Part shown: positions 31,544 through 40,409 of the stretch, piece by piece
How the letters are laid out: each line of letters begins with the position of its first letter
Position numbering within the stretch: position 1 is the stretch's first letter
Assembly: GCF_041261445.1 (NCBI RefSeq)
Contig: NZ_JBGCCU010000008.1
Location: forward strand, 62,001 to 126,000
Length of the DNA: 64,000 nucleotides
DNA from: Catenulispora sp. EB89
GTDB taxonomy: Bacteria; Actinomycetota; Actinomycetes; Streptomycetales; Catenulisporaceae
Direction of reading: 5' to 3'
Notes under the pieces: generated by a model
Database searches by the model: none
The model's input: the letters and a program-made list of their open reading frames with translations, nothing else
What the model was told of the DNA's origin: nothing
Program-made: the position numbers and the translations under genes

Positions 31544-33215
31544 GTTTCCCGAGCTGCCCGAGCTGCCCGAGCTGCCCGCGCCGGCCGGCCGCCGGGTGTC
31601 CGCGCCGGTCCGGCTGGACCACGTGCTGCGCGGCGGCGACCCCGACCGGCCGGCGCTGACCTTCGGCGCCCGGACGCTGACCTACGCGCAGGCCCGCGAC
31701 CTGGTCGCGCGGGTCGCGAACGGCCTGCACGCGCGCGGCGTCCGGCGGGGCGACCGGGTCGTGGTCTACGTCGAGAAGCGGATCGAGACGGCTGTGGCCC
31801 TGCTCGCGATCGCCGCGGCCGGGGCCGTGCTGGTGCCGGCCAACCCGCTGCTGCGCACCCCGCAGCTGGCCCACGTCGTCGAGGACTGCGCCGCCCGGAT
31901 GGTGATCACCACCGGCCGTCGCTGGGAGACCGTCAGCGCGGCGCTGGCTCCGGACACGTCGGTGCGCGCCGCCGTCCTGATCGGCGCCGACGGTCCGGAA
32001 CCGGTGACGGCGCCGGGCCTGGAGGTGTCGGCGTGGGCCGAGCTGGAGGCCTCCGAGCCGACCCCGGTCCCCGACGGCGTCGCCGTCGTCGACCGGGACA
32101 TCGCAGCCCTGATGTACACCTCCGGCAGCACCGGCAGCCCGAAGGGCGTGGTGCTCTCGCACCGCAACCTGCTGGCCGGCGCCGCGAGCGTGGCCGAATA
32201 CCTGGGGCACCGCCCGGACGACGTGGTGCTGGCCCTGCTGCCGTTCAGCTTCGACGCCGGGTTCAGCCAGCTCACCACCGGCCTGCTCGCCGGCGCGCAC
32301 GTGGTGCTGGCGAACCATCTGGTGGCCGCCGACGTCGTCCGGCTCTGCGCGCGGCACCAGATCACCGCACTCACCTGCGTCCCCCCGCTGTGGCTCCAGC
32401 TCATCGCGCAGGACTGGCCCGGCGAGGCCACCGCGCGACTGCGCTACTTCGCCAACACCGGCGGCCGCATGCCCGAGGCGGTCCTGGCCCGGCTGCGGGA
32501 GATCTTTCCGAAGGCCGCGCCCTACCTGATGTACGGGCTCACCGAGGCGTTCCGGTCGAGCTATCTCGACCCCGCCGAGGCGGACCGCCGTCCGGACTCG
32601 ATCGGCAAGGCCATCCCGAACGCCGAGCTGTTGGTGGTGCGGCCGGATGGAACGCTCTGCGACCCGGGGGAGCACGGCGAGCTGGTGCATCGCGGCGCGC
32701 TCGTGGCCCAGGGTTACTGGCGCGACCCCGAGCGCACCGCCGCGCGCTTCCGCCCGGTGCCGGCGTCGGTCGCGGGCGCGGGCGGGGCCGACGGGGCGGC
32801 CGGGGCGGACCGGGCGGTGCCGCCGGTCCCGCCGGAGATCGCCGTCTGGTCCGGGGACACGGTGTACCGGGACGAGGAAGGCTTCCTGTACTTCGTCGGC
32901 CGCGCGGACGAGATGATCAAGACCTCCGGATACCGGGTCAGCCCGACCGAGATCGAGGAGGCCGCCTACGCCACCGGTCTGGTCGGCGAGGCGGTGGCGC
33001 TGGGCGTGCCGGACGAGCGGCTGGGCCAGCGCGTCGTGCTCGCCGTCGTGCTGACCGGCCCCGGCGCCTCCCCGGCCGTGCTGTCCAAGGCGCTGGCCAA
33101 GGAACTGCCGGCCTACATGCTTCCGGCGCGCGTCGAAGTGCTCGACCGGCTGCCCAGATCGGTGAACGGCAAATTCGACCGGGTCGGGCTGCGCCGGATC
33201 CTGGACAAGGAGTGA
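31536..33215 (+). CDS. AMP-dependent acyl/aminoacyl ligase for ACP3
   Basis: 559 residues of the ANL superfamily. It has YTSGSTGSPKG (P-loop), the adenine motif YLMYGLTEAFRS, a GRADEMIKTSGYRVSPTEIEE hinge and the catalytic Lys in RSVNGKFDR. The overall form (FPKAAPYLMYGLTEAFRSSYL, then an Ala/Gly insert before the C-terminal lobe) resembles the acyl-CoA ligases usually encoded with exosortase systems, which co-occur with an ACP and a PLP decarboxylase. No exosortase is present here, so the trio seems recruited for antibiotic chemistry. A Glu-Leu-Pro repeat (ELPELPELPAP) marks the N-terminus. It is translationally coupled to ACP3 and followed by the transporter genes. Confidence 0.8.
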   Translation: MSEFPELPELPELPAPAGRRVSAPVRLDHVLRGGDPDRPALTFGARTLTYAQARDLVARVANGLHARGVRRGDRVVVYVEKRIETAVALLAIAAAGAVLVPANPLLRTPQLAHVVEDCAARMVITTGRRWETVSAALAPDTSVRAAVLIGADGPEPVTAPGLEVSAWAELEASEPTPVPDGVAVVDRDIAALMYTSGSTGSPKGVVLSHRNLLAGAASVAEYLGHRPDDVVLALLPFSFDAGFSQLTTGLLAGAHVVLANHLVAADVVRLCARHQITALTCVPPLWLQLIAQDWPGEATARLRYFANTGGRMPEAVLARLREIFPKAAPYLMYGLTEAFRSSYLDPAEADRRPDSIGKAIPNAELLVVRPDGTLCDPGEHGELVHRGALVAQGYWRDPERTAARFRPVPASVAGAGGADGAAGADRAVPPVPPEIAVWSGDTVYRDEEGFLYFVGRADEMIKTSGYRVSPTEIEEAAYATGLVGEAVALGVPDERLGQRVVLAVVLTGPGASPAVLSKALAKELPAYMLPARVEVLDRLPRSVNGKFDRVGLRRILDKE

Positions 33216-33217
33216 CC

Positions 33218-34051
33218 GTGCTGCAGGCAACCGACCTCACCAAACGCTTCGACGACGTCCAGGCCCTGGACGGCTTCAGCCTGGAGGCCGCAGCCGGGGA
33301 GATTGTCGGCCTGGTCGGCCACAACGGCGCCGGCAAGACGACCTTCGTCGAGATGGTCTCCGGGCTGCAGAATCCGGACAGCGGAGAGATCCGCGTCGAC
33401 GGTCGCACGCCGGCCAAGGCCCGCGACCGGATCGGGATATCGCCCCAGCACATCGCCCTCTACCGATCCATCACAGTGCGCGAACACCTGCGCCTGTACG
33501 GCCGGCTCGCCGGACTGCGCCCGGCCGCGCTGCGCAGCCGGATCGACGACCTGGCCGCCGAACTGCGGTTGACCGGGTTCCTGGACCGGCCGGCCGGCCT
33601 GCTCTCCGGCGGCCAGCAGCGGCGCGCGCAGGCGGCGACCGCGCTCATCCACTCCCCGGGGCTGCTGCTGCTCGACGAGCCGACCGCGGGCGCCGACCCG
33701 GAGACCCGCCAGGCCCTGCTGGAGGCGGTCAAGCGCCGGGCGGGCGAGGGCGCCGCGGTCGTGTACACGACGCACTATCTCCACGAGCTCAGCGAGCTCC
33801 AGGCCACCATCGCGGTCGCCTCCCGCGGCCGGATCGTGGCCCGGGGCAGCGCCGCGGAACTGCTCGACGGGCTCCCCGGCGAGGTCCTGGTGGGCGCGGC
33901 GGACGGCGACCAGGTGGTCACCACCACCGACGTCACCTCGACGCTGCTGGAGCTGCTCGGCACGGTGCGCGGGCCGGTCGAGAAGATCGAGCTGCGGCCG
34001 GCGAACCTCGACGATCTCTACCGATCCCTGGCGGTGTCCGATGTTCGGTGA
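33218..34051 (+). CDS. ABC transporter ATP-binding protein (DrrA-like)
   Basis: 277 residues from GTG 33218, which has AAGGAG five bases upstream. Walker A GHNGAGKT, signature LSGGQQRRAQA, Walker B LLLLDEP and the switch His in YTTHYLHEL are all intact. The C-terminal 70 residues match the extension of DrrA/NodI-type drug exporters. With the permease encoded next (11-base overlap) it forms an ABC-2 exporter. Its place inside the cluster suggests export of the product, or self-resistance to it. Confidence 0.9.
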   Translation: MLQATDLTKRFDDVQALDGFSLEAAAGEIVGLVGHNGAGKTTFVEMVSGLQNPDSGEIRVDGRTPAKARDRIGISPQHIALYRSITVREHLRLYGRLAGLRPAALRSRIDDLAAELRLTGFLDRPAGLLSGGQQRRAQAATALIHSPGLLLLDEPTAGADPETRQALLEAVKRRAGEGAAVVYTTHYLHELSELQATIAVASRGRIVARGSAAELLDGLPGEVLVGAADGDQVVTTTDVTSTLLELLGTVRGPVEKIELRPANLDDLYRSLAVSDVR

Positions 34052-34808
34052 CGTCCCGTATCGCACGAGTGCGCTGGTGAAGCACAACCTGATCCTCCGG
34101 CTGCGCGACCCCGGCCAGCTGATCAGCTACATGGTCACGCCGATGGTGCTGATGCTGCTGCTCAAGCCCCTGTACACGAAGGCTTACTCGGGCCCGCTCA
34201 ACGGCGGCGTCGTGCAGGCGGTCACCGGCCAGATGGTGATGTTCTCGGTCTTCGCCATGGCCATCGTCGGCAACTCGATCTTCATCGAGCGCGAATGGCG
34301 GACCTGGGACCGGCTGCGGGCCAGCAGCGCGACGAAGGGCGAACTGCTCGTCGGCAAGTCGCTGCCGGTGTACGCGGTGCTGGTGCTGCAGCAGATCGTG
34401 CTGATCTACTACGGCTGCCTGGTGGTCGGGATGCCCGCGCCCAAGTCGGTCGGGCTGCTGGTGCTGGGCGTGGCGGTCTGGGGCTTCACGCTGATGGCGA
34501 TGGGCTCCGCCCTGGCCACGCTGGTGCGCAGCCGCGGCGACCTCATGATGGCCTCCGACGTCGGGTCCATCGCGGTGAGCGCGCTCGGCGGGGCGCTGCT
34601 GCCGGTCGCGCTGATGCCCGGCTGGGCGCGGCACGTCGCGCCGGTGTCGCCCGGCTACTGGGGGCTGCGGATGACCCAGGCGGCGGTGAACGGGCACGCG
34701 GGCGAGATGATGCGCGCCGCGTCGATCTGTCTGGCGATCGGGGTGGCGGCCGGCTCGGTCGCGGCCTATCGGCTGGCCCGCGGGTGGGGCCGCAGCCGGC
34801 TGGCCTGA
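34041..34808 (+). CDS. ABC-2 type transporter permease (DrrB-like)
   Basis: 255 residues with six predicted membrane segments. The first is at LISYMVTPMVLMLLL, and the set ends with AASICLAIGVAAGSVAAYRLA. The ABC-2 signature region IFIEREWRTWDRLRASSATK lies between helices 2 and 3, where it contacts the ATPase. It is encoded in tandem with the ATPase gene and ends just before a long convergent hairpin. It should export the polyketide or a late intermediate. Confidence 0.9.
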   Translation: MFGDVPYRTSALVKHNLILRLRDPGQLISYMVTPMVLMLLLKPLYTKAYSGPLNGGVVQAVTGQMVMFSVFAMAIVGNSIFIEREWRTWDRLRASSATKGELLVGKSLPVYAVLVLQQIVLIYYGCLVVGMPAPKSVGLLVLGVAVWGFTLMAMGSALATLVRSRGDLMMASDVGSIAVSALGGALLPVALMPGWARHVAPVSPGYWGLRMTQAAVNGHAGEMMRAASICLAIGVAAGSVAAYRLARGWGRSRLA

Positions 34809-34846
34809 GCGAGGTACGGCGAAACATCTCGGACATCTCGCCGGGG

Positions 34847-34900
34847 GCGCCTCGGCCACGACTTCGCGCTCGGGTTCCGGCGATGTCGTGGCCGAGGCGC
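34847..34900. terminator. Long perfect hairpin between convergent operons
   Basis: Arms GCGCCTCGGCCACGAC (34847-34862) and GTCGTGGCCGAGGCGC (34885-34900) pair perfectly over 16 bases, with a 22-base loop. The hairpin lies between the permease stop and the stop of the convergent acyltransferase gene, so it can terminate both operons. Confidence 0.85.
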
Positions 34901-34947
34901 GGTTGCTGATCACGCCCGCGCCGGGCAGGGTTGTCGTGGCGCGGGTG

Positions 34948-34987
34948 CAGTGTGTTGATCACTGCCGCAGTGTGCTGATCACCGCCG
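34948..34987. repeat. Two tandem 20-base repeats across the acyltransferase stop
   Basis: CAGTGTGTTGATCACTGCCG (34948-34967) is followed at once by CAGTGTGCTGATCACCGCCG (34968-34987), with two mismatches. Each contains the palindrome TGATCA. The second copy includes the stop codon of the leftward acyltransferase gene. It could be a slippage duplication or a protein site. Confidence 0.75.
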
Positions 34988-36865
34988 CGCGATCGGCGAA
35001 CACGGCGCGCCGGCCGCCCAGGCCCGCGCCATCGCCCGCCGGACCCGCTCCGGGCCGCCGTCGTCCTTGGCCAGCGTGCTGAGCGCGACGACCTCGTGGC
35101 CGGCGTGCTCGGCGTTCTCCTCGACGCTCCCGCACAGCACCGGATGCGGGCTGCACTCGATGAAGCGGCGCGCGCCGCGCTCCAGCGTGTAGGCGACCGC
35201 GTCGTCGAACCGCACCGGCCGGCGCAGGTTGGCGAACCAGTACTCGGCGTCGAGCGTCGCGGGATCGGTCGGCAGCCCGGTCACGGTGGACACGAAGGTG
35301 GCGGAGGCCGCGCGCGGCCGGATCGGCGCCAGCGCCTCCAGCAGCTCCTCACGGAGCGGGTCGACGGCCGGGGAGTGCGAGGCGTGCCGCACCGGCAGGA
35401 TCTCGGCCCGGTGCCCGTCGGCCGCCGCGGCCGCCCGCAGCACCTCGATCACCTCGGTCGGGCCCCACACCTGGGCCGACCGCGGACCGTTGACGACGGC
35501 GAGCGCCGCCTCCGGCGCCCCGGCCAGCAGCCCGGTGACGGCGGCCAGCGGCGCGGCGACCGCGAGCAGCGCACCGCCCGCCCGGGACGCGGCGATCCGG
35601 CTGCCCGCGGTCACCAGCCGGGCGGCGTCGTCGAGCGTGAGCGCGCCGATCACCGTGGCCGCCGCGACCTCGCCCTGCGACGTGCCGACGACGGTCGCGG
35701 GCTGCACACCGTGCGCCCGCCACAGATCGGCCAGCGCGACCATCACCGCCCACAGCGCGGGCTCCGCCACTCCCACCCGGTCCAGATCCGGCACGGCAGG
35801 CCCTCCCCGCAGCACATCCAGCAGCGGGCACGCGAGGTACGGCCGCAGCGCCTCGGCGCACTCGGCCAGCCGCCGCGTGAATTCCGGCGAGGTTTCGAGC
35901 AGCCCCAAGGCCATCCCCGGCCATTGCGAACCCGGGCCGGGGAAGACGAGCACGTCCTGACCCGCGACGGCCTTGCCGACCACGACGGACTCGGCCGACC
36001 GCCCCGAGGCGAGCGCTTCGAGCCCGGCGAGCAGTTGGGCACGGTCCTCACCGAACACCACAGCGCGGTGCTCGAACCGCCCGCGCGGCCGCGACAAGGA
36101 CAGCGACGGCGTGAGCGACGGGGTGAGCGGCCGACCCGAGCCCTCGCCGGTCGGCCGCGCGACGATCCGCTCAAGCAGAGCGCCGGCCTGCGCCCGCAGC
36201 GCCGGAGCGCTCCGAGCGGACAGCAGGAGGGGATCAGGGCGCTGATGCTGCGGGCCGGGCGGTGGTCGGCGGTGCCTGAGGTTCAGCACGAGCTTCAGCA
36301 GGTCGGCTACGCCGGCAGGATCCTGCGGATCGGCGGCCTCGACCTCGACCCCACCTGAGCCGACCCCGCCCGCGCACGAGCCGACCGGACGCGAGCCCTG
36401 ATCGGCTCCGCCGATGCCGAGCCCCGCACCGTCGCCGGCACCCAGCGCGGCAGTCTCGATCAGGCCATGAACATGGTCGCCATCGGCCTGCGCCACGGAC
36501 AACAGCTTGAGCACCACCACGGCGCCGCCCACCCCCACGCTCACGCCGCCGGCCAGAGCCAGCCGCGCGGCGCCCCGCCGCAGCTCCTCGCACGCGGACC
36601 GCACTGCCCCGAGACACGAGCTCGGGGCGCGAGCGGCGCCCCGCAGTCCCAGCCGCTCCGCTATCCGCTCGGCCTCCTGGTCGCCGCCGATCGAGCCGAT
36701 GTGGACGCCCGCCTCCGAACCGCGCAGCCCGGCCGGCGCGATCCCGGCGTCCTCGATCGCTTCGCAGGCCAGCTCCAGGGCGTCGGCAGGCTGCGCGACC
36801 CGGCAGGCGACGCCGATGACCGCGATCGCTTCCCCCGCCGCCGAATCGGAATCCAGGGAGGCCAA
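34979..36865 (-). CDS. Discrete acyltransferase with shrunken, inactive ketosynthase remnant
   Basis: 628 residues, probably from TTG 36865 because the frame closes seven codons upstream. Residues 1-200 or so are a ketosynthase cut down by several in-frame deletions. IAVIGVACRV, ELACEAIEDAGIAPAGLRGS and SACEELRRGAARLALAGGV survive, but the active-site stretch reads APSSCLGAV, with Pro at the Cys position, and the two His motifs are gone. Residues about 290-600 are a whole AT: FPGPGSQWPGM, nucleophile Ser in VGTSQGEVAAA, and HASHSPAVD with the catalytic His. That last motif is close to the YASH of methylmalonyl-type enzymes. The linker is Leu/Ser/Thr-rich (PLTPSLTPSLSLS). It is the natural candidate to supply extender or starter units in trans to the AT-less modules of PKS1 and PKS3. 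Confidence 0.72.
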   Translation of the reverse strand: MASLDSDSAAGEAIAVIGVACRVAQPADALELACEAIEDAGIAPAGLRGSEAGVHIGSIGGDQEAERIAERLGLRGAARAPSSCLGAVRSACEELRRGAARLALAGGVSVGVGGAVVVLKLLSVAQADGDHVHGLIETAALGAGDGAGLGIGGADQGSRPVGSCAGGVGSGGVEVEAADPQDPAGVADLLKLVLNLRHRRPPPGPQHQRPDPLLLSARSAPALRAQAGALLERIVARPTGEGSGRPLTPSLTPSLSLSRPRGRFEHRAVVFGEDRAQLLAGLEALASGRSAESVVVGKAVAGQDVLVFPGPGSQWPGMALGLLETSPEFTRRLAECAEALRPYLACPLLDVLRGGPAVPDLDRVGVAEPALWAVMVALADLWRAHGVQPATVVGTSQGEVAAATVIGALTLDDAARLVTAGSRIAASRAGGALLAVAAPLAAVTGLLAGAPEAALAVVNGPRSAQVWGPTEVIEVLRAAAAADGHRAEILPVRHASHSPAVDPLREELLEALAPIRPRAASATFVSTVTGLPTDPATLDAEYWFANLRRPVRFDDAVAYTLERGARRFIECSPHPVLCGSVEENAEHAGHEVVALSTLAKDDGGPERVRRAMARAWAAGAPCSPIARR

Positions 36866-37123
36866 AACCCGCTCACCGCCGTTTCAACGAGGCCATGGAG
36901 AAAGGGCGAATCGCATAGCTGCGCGAATTGTCACGGAGCCGTGACGTAGCGCGACGCCCTTGTGCGTTTAGTGTGCTTTGTCATTGATCGGGGCGTCAAC
37001 GGCGGTAGCCGGTTATGCGTCGTCTGGAACGTGTCGGCAGCTAACTGTCAACGAACGACTGTTCAATATGCGCGTGGATATCGCAGAACCGGATATCGGT
37101 GATGCGGGGAACGGATCCGGCCT
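36866..37123 (-). promoter_or_regulatory. AT-richer control region upstream of the acyltransferase gene
   Basis: 258 bases between the SARP stop and the acyltransferase start, clearly richer in A+T than the genes around it (for example 36960-37085). TGTC/TGTT motifs recur about 14 bases apart near 37033, 37047 and 37061 (GTGTCGG, CTGTCAA, CTGTTCAA). SARP proteins bind direct heptamer repeats, but the spacing is not the usual 11 or 22. GTCACGG/CCGTGAC (about 36929-36945) is a short palindrome. It is probably the promoter of the acyltransferase gene. I see no gene here. Confidence 0.45.
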
Positions 37124-39127
37124 TCAGACGGAACGTCCCATCCCGTCCCGGAACACGCACTCGCGGGCGAAGATGCGGACCAGCTCGTGCATGCGGTAGT
37201 GCGCGGCCGCGCCGCTCCCGGTGACGATGTCCGCCAGCCGCGCGTCGACCAGGCTCTCCAGCGCTTCGCTCACCGGTCCCGCGTCCGGGGCCAGCAGTTG
37301 CGCCGCCACCCGCGCGCTGAAGGTGCTCGACTCCAGCAGCCCGAGCTGGGCGAACAGGTGCCGCGCGGCCGGGGACAGGCCGAGGCAGCCGCGCCGGAAG
37401 CTCTCCCGGATGTCGAAGCCCCGGCTGTCGAGCTGGTCGAGGCGGCCGCGTTCGTCCCGCAGCAGCGCCACGAAGTCCCCGATGGTCCAGTGCGGCCGCG
37501 CGACGAGCCGGGACGCGGCGCTGCACACCGCCAGCGGCAGCCCGCCGCACAGCCGGACCAGCTCGGCCGCCGCCCGGCCCTCGGCCTCGATCCGCTCCCG
37601 GCCGATCATCGCGGCCAGCAGCTCGACGCCTTCCTCCGGGCTGAACACGTCCAGCTCGAAGACCGCCGAACCGAGCAGCGGGGCGGTCCGGGCCCGGGTG
37701 GTCACCAGCAGCCGGCAGCTGGACGTGCCCGGCACCAGCGGCCGCAGCAGCGCCTCGTCGGCCACGTCGTCGACCACCGTCAGCATCCGGCGGCCGGCGA
37801 TCGCGCTGCGGTACACGGCGGCCCGGTCCTCCATCTCGGCCGGGATCTGCGCGAGTGGGAACCCCAGTGCGGACAGGAACTGCTTCAGGACGTTCGAGAC
37901 GTTCTCGATCCGGTCCCCGCCGGCCGCCATCCGGGCGTAGAGCTGGCCGTCCGGGAACGCGGCCGCCACCTCGTTCGCGGCCTCGTTGGCCACCGCCGAC
38001 TTGCCCGCCCCGCCGCGTCCGGTGAGCACCGTCACCAGTCCCGCGTCCGAACCGCGGTTCTCCACCAGGCGGGAGCACAGGGTTTTGAGGAGTTCGCAGT
38101 GCCCGGTGAAGTAGGGGATACGCGCCGGCAACATGCGTGGCACCGGTACCGGCACCGGAATCGGCACCCGCACCGGCGCTGGTTCCGACACAGGCATAGG
38201 CGTAGGCGTAGGCGCAGGCGTCGCCTCCTCGGCGACCGGCGAACCGTTCAGGATCTCCTGGTGCGCCCGGCTCACGAGGTGGCCCGGTTCGAGCCCCAGC
38301 TCCTCGACGAACTGCTGCCGCACGTTCCGGTACACGGCCAGCGCCTCGGCCCGCCGGCCGCACTGGTGCAACGCGGTCATCAGCTGTTTGACGAGCCGTT
38401 CGCGCAGCGGGTGCTCGGCGACCATCGTCGAGATCTCGCCGACCACCTCGTGGTGCCGGCCCAGCCGCAGCTCGGAGTCGATGCACTCCTCGATCGCCTC
38501 GACCCGCCGTTCGCCGATCCGCACCTTGTGGCCCTGGATCGCGTCGCTGTCGATGCCGGCCAGCGGCTCGCCGCGCCACAGCGCCAGGGCTTCGCGGAAC
38601 GCGGCGCGGGCCTGCGCCGGGCGGTTCGCGGCGGCCGCGGTCCGGCCGGCGGCCATCAGCCGTTCGAAGACCAGCAGGTCCAGCTCCGCCGGGCCGACGG
38701 AGATGTCGTACCCGCCGCCGCGCAGGTGGATCCGCTCGCCGAGGCCGGCCGAGAGCAGCGCTCGGCGCAGTGCCGAGACGCAGGTCTGCACCTGGGCCCG
38801 GGCGGTCACCGGGGGACAGTGGTCCCAGAGCGCGTCGACCAGGGTCTCCAGCGGCACGGTCCGGTTGCCGTTCAGCAGCAGCAGCGCGAGCACGATCTGC
38901 TGCCGGCGCGCGGTGATCGGGACCAGCCGGTCGCCGAACACGTGCAGCGGCCCCAGGACGTTGAAGCGCGGCGGCTGTGCGGGGAACTGCGCGGACCCGT
39001 CGGCTGACGGTGGCGATGACGGCGACGGCGACGGCGACGGGGATCGGACGGTCGCGACACCCGGAGCGCCGCTCGCCACTCCGGGAAGGGTCTGCACTCT
39101 GTACTCCGCTCGGGGTCGGGCCAGCAT
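37124..39127 (-). CDS. SARP/AfsR-type activator with NB-ARC ATPase domain
   Basis: 667 residues. After a Ser/Pro-repeat N-terminus comes an OmpR-like winged helix (about 53-135, LVDALWDHCPPVTARAQVQT and VSALRRAL). The bacterial transcriptional activator domain follows (about 140-290, ending RNVRQQFVEELGLEPG). A Pro/Val/Pro linker of repeated PVPVP leads to an NB-ARC STAND ATPase (Walker A GRGGAGKS, LTVVDDV as Walker B). It lacks the C-terminal TPR array of full AfsR. SARPs activate their own antibiotic clusters by binding direct repeats near the -35. Transcribed 16 bases after PLP decarboxylase 2, it is probably the pathway activator. Confidence 0.88.
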   Translation of the reverse strand: MLARPRAEYRVQTLPGVASGAPGVATVRSPSPSPSPSSPPSADGSAQFPAQPPRFNVLGPLHVFGDRLVPITARRQQIVLALLLLNGNRTVPLETLVDALWDHCPPVTARAQVQTCVSALRRALLSAGLGERIHLRGGGYDISVGPAELDLLVFERLMAAGRTAAAANRPAQARAAFREALALWRGEPLAGIDSDAIQGHKVRIGERRVEAIEECIDSELRLGRHHEVVGEISTMVAEHPLRERLVKQLMTALHQCGRRAEALAVYRNVRQQFVEELGLEPGHLVSRAHQEILNGSPVAEEATPAPTPTPMPVSEPAPVRVPIPVPVPVPRMLPARIPYFTGHCELLKTLCSRLVENRGSDAGLVTVLTGRGGAGKSAVANEAANEVAAAFPDGQLYARMAAGGDRIENVSNVLKQFLSALGFPLAQIPAEMEDRAAVYRSAIAGRRMLTVVDDVADEALLRPLVPGTSSCRLLVTTRARTAPLLGSAVFELDVFSPEEGVELLAAMIGRERIEAEGRAAAELVRLCGGLPLAVCSAASRLVARPHWTIGDFVALLRDERGRLDQLDSRGFDIRESFRRGCLGLSPAARHLFAQLGLLESSTFSARVAAQLLAPDAGPVSEALESLVDARLADIVTGSGAAAHYRMHELVRIFARECVFRDGMGRSV

Positions 39128-39143
39128 CGCGTCGTGCCGCTCG

Positions 39144-40409
39144 TCAGACCAGGACCTCGGCGGGCGCGGGATGGCCGAGGAACGCGGTGGGACTGGCCGT
39201 CAGGCCGTAGGCGCCGGCGCAGAAGACCGCGACCAGGTCGCCGATCCGCGCGGGCGGCAGGCTCACGCGGTCGCCGAGCAGATCCAGCGGTGTGCACAGG
39301 CAGCCGACGACGTCGACCGTCTCGTACTCGTTCTTGTTCTCGTTCTCGCTCGCGTCCTCGGCGGCGTCGCCCGCCGCGGTCGCCAGCTCGACCGGGTAGT
39401 TGCGCCGGATCTTCTGCCCGAAGTTGCCCGACGCCGCGAGCTGGTGGTGCAGGCCGCCGTCGACGACGAGGTAGGTCCGGCCCCGCGATTCCTTGCGGTC
39501 CACCACCCGGGTCAGATACACCCCCGCCTCGCCGACCAGGTACCGGCCGAGTTCGATGACGACGCGCGCCGCGGGCAGCTCGGACCGGATCGCGGTGTCC
39601 ATCAGCTCGGCGAGGTTCGCGCCGATCGGGGCCAGGTCGAGCGCCCGGTCGCGGGCCGCGTACGGGATGCCGAACCCGCCGCCCAGGTTCAGGTAGCGGA
39701 CCGGTCCGGGGGCCGCGGCGGCGAGCTTGAGGATCAGCTCGACCGTCCGGCGCTGGGCGTCGCAGATGCTTTCGGCGTCAAGGTTCTGCGATCCGGCGAA
39801 GACGTGGAAGCCCTCGAAGTCCAGATCCCCGTCCGCCACCGCCGCGAGGACGTCCGGGATCCGCTCGGCGTCGATGCCGAACTGCTGCGGGCCGCCGCCG
39901 AGCTGCATCGCCGAACCGCGGATCGCGAAGTCCGGGTTCACCCGCAGGGCGACGCGGGGCCGGACGCCGAGCAGGCCGCCGACCTCGCGCAGCCGGGCGA
40001 GCTCGGTCTCGGACTCCGCCTCGACCGTCACCCCGGCGGCCACCGCCTGCCGCAGCTCCGCCGTGGTCTTGCCGGGGCCGGCGAAGCTCACGTGTTCGGC
40101 CGGCATCGTGCTGTTCAGCGCCTCGCGTAGCTCCCCGGCGGAGGCCACGTCGAAGCCGTCGACCAGGCCGCTCAGGTGCTGGAGCACCGCGGGCATCGGG
40201 TTGGCCTTGACGGCGTAGTTCAGCCGGACGCCCGCCGGCAGCGCGGCGCGCACCGCGGACACCCGCTCGCTGATCAGTGCTCTGTCATACACGAAGAACG
40301 GTGTCGTCCCGACGCGTTCGGCCAGCCGGTCCGCCGGGATTCCGCCGACAAGGAGGACGCCGCGGTCGCGCTTGAACGGAACGGCCCGGTCCGGGGCGGC
40401 ATTCGTCAT
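39144..40409 (-). CDS. PLP-dependent decarboxylase 2 (exosortase-associated type)
   Basis: 421 residues from ATG 40409, with GGAGG seven bases upstream. PLP Lys68 lies in NYAVKANPM. Other marks are SFAGPGKTTAELR, GGPQQFGID, NLGGGFGIPY, VGCLCTPLD and FCAGAYGLTASP. The opening GGIPADRLAERVGTTPFFVYDRAL recalls the decarboxylase that co-occurs with an ACP and AMP ligase in exosortase loci. Those two partners are encoded at 31265-33215 on the other strand. An Asn/Glu repeat (SENENKNEYE) sits in a surface loop. A probable role is decarboxylation of an aminoacyl group on ACP3. It is the first gene of the leftward unit with the SARP gene, divergent from PKS1. Confidence 0.85.
   Translation of the reverse strand: MTNAAPDRAVPFKRDRGVLLVGGIPADRLAERVGTTPFFVYDRALISERVSAVRAALPAGVRLNYAVKANPMPAVLQHLSGLVDGFDVASAGELREALNSTMPAEHVSFAGPGKTTAELRQAVAAGVTVEAESETELARLREVGGLLGVRPRVALRVNPDFAIRGSAMQLGGGPQQFGIDAERIPDVLAAVADGDLDFEGFHVFAGSQNLDAESICDAQRRTVELILKLAAAAPGPVRYLNLGGGFGIPYAARDRALDLAPIGANLAELMDTAIRSELPAARVVIELGRYLVGEAGVYLTRVVDRKESRGRTYLVVDGGLHHQLAASGNFGQKIRRNYPVELATAAGDAAEDASENENKNEYETVDVVGCLCTPLDLLGDRVSLPPARIGDLVAVFCAGAYGLTASPTAFLGHPAPAEVLV

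Noticed and set aside
34979-36865. Plain pseudogene of a PKS module
   Set aside because: Several in-frame deletions in the KS part but a continuous frame and a complete AT with Ser and His retained indicate selection on the AT.
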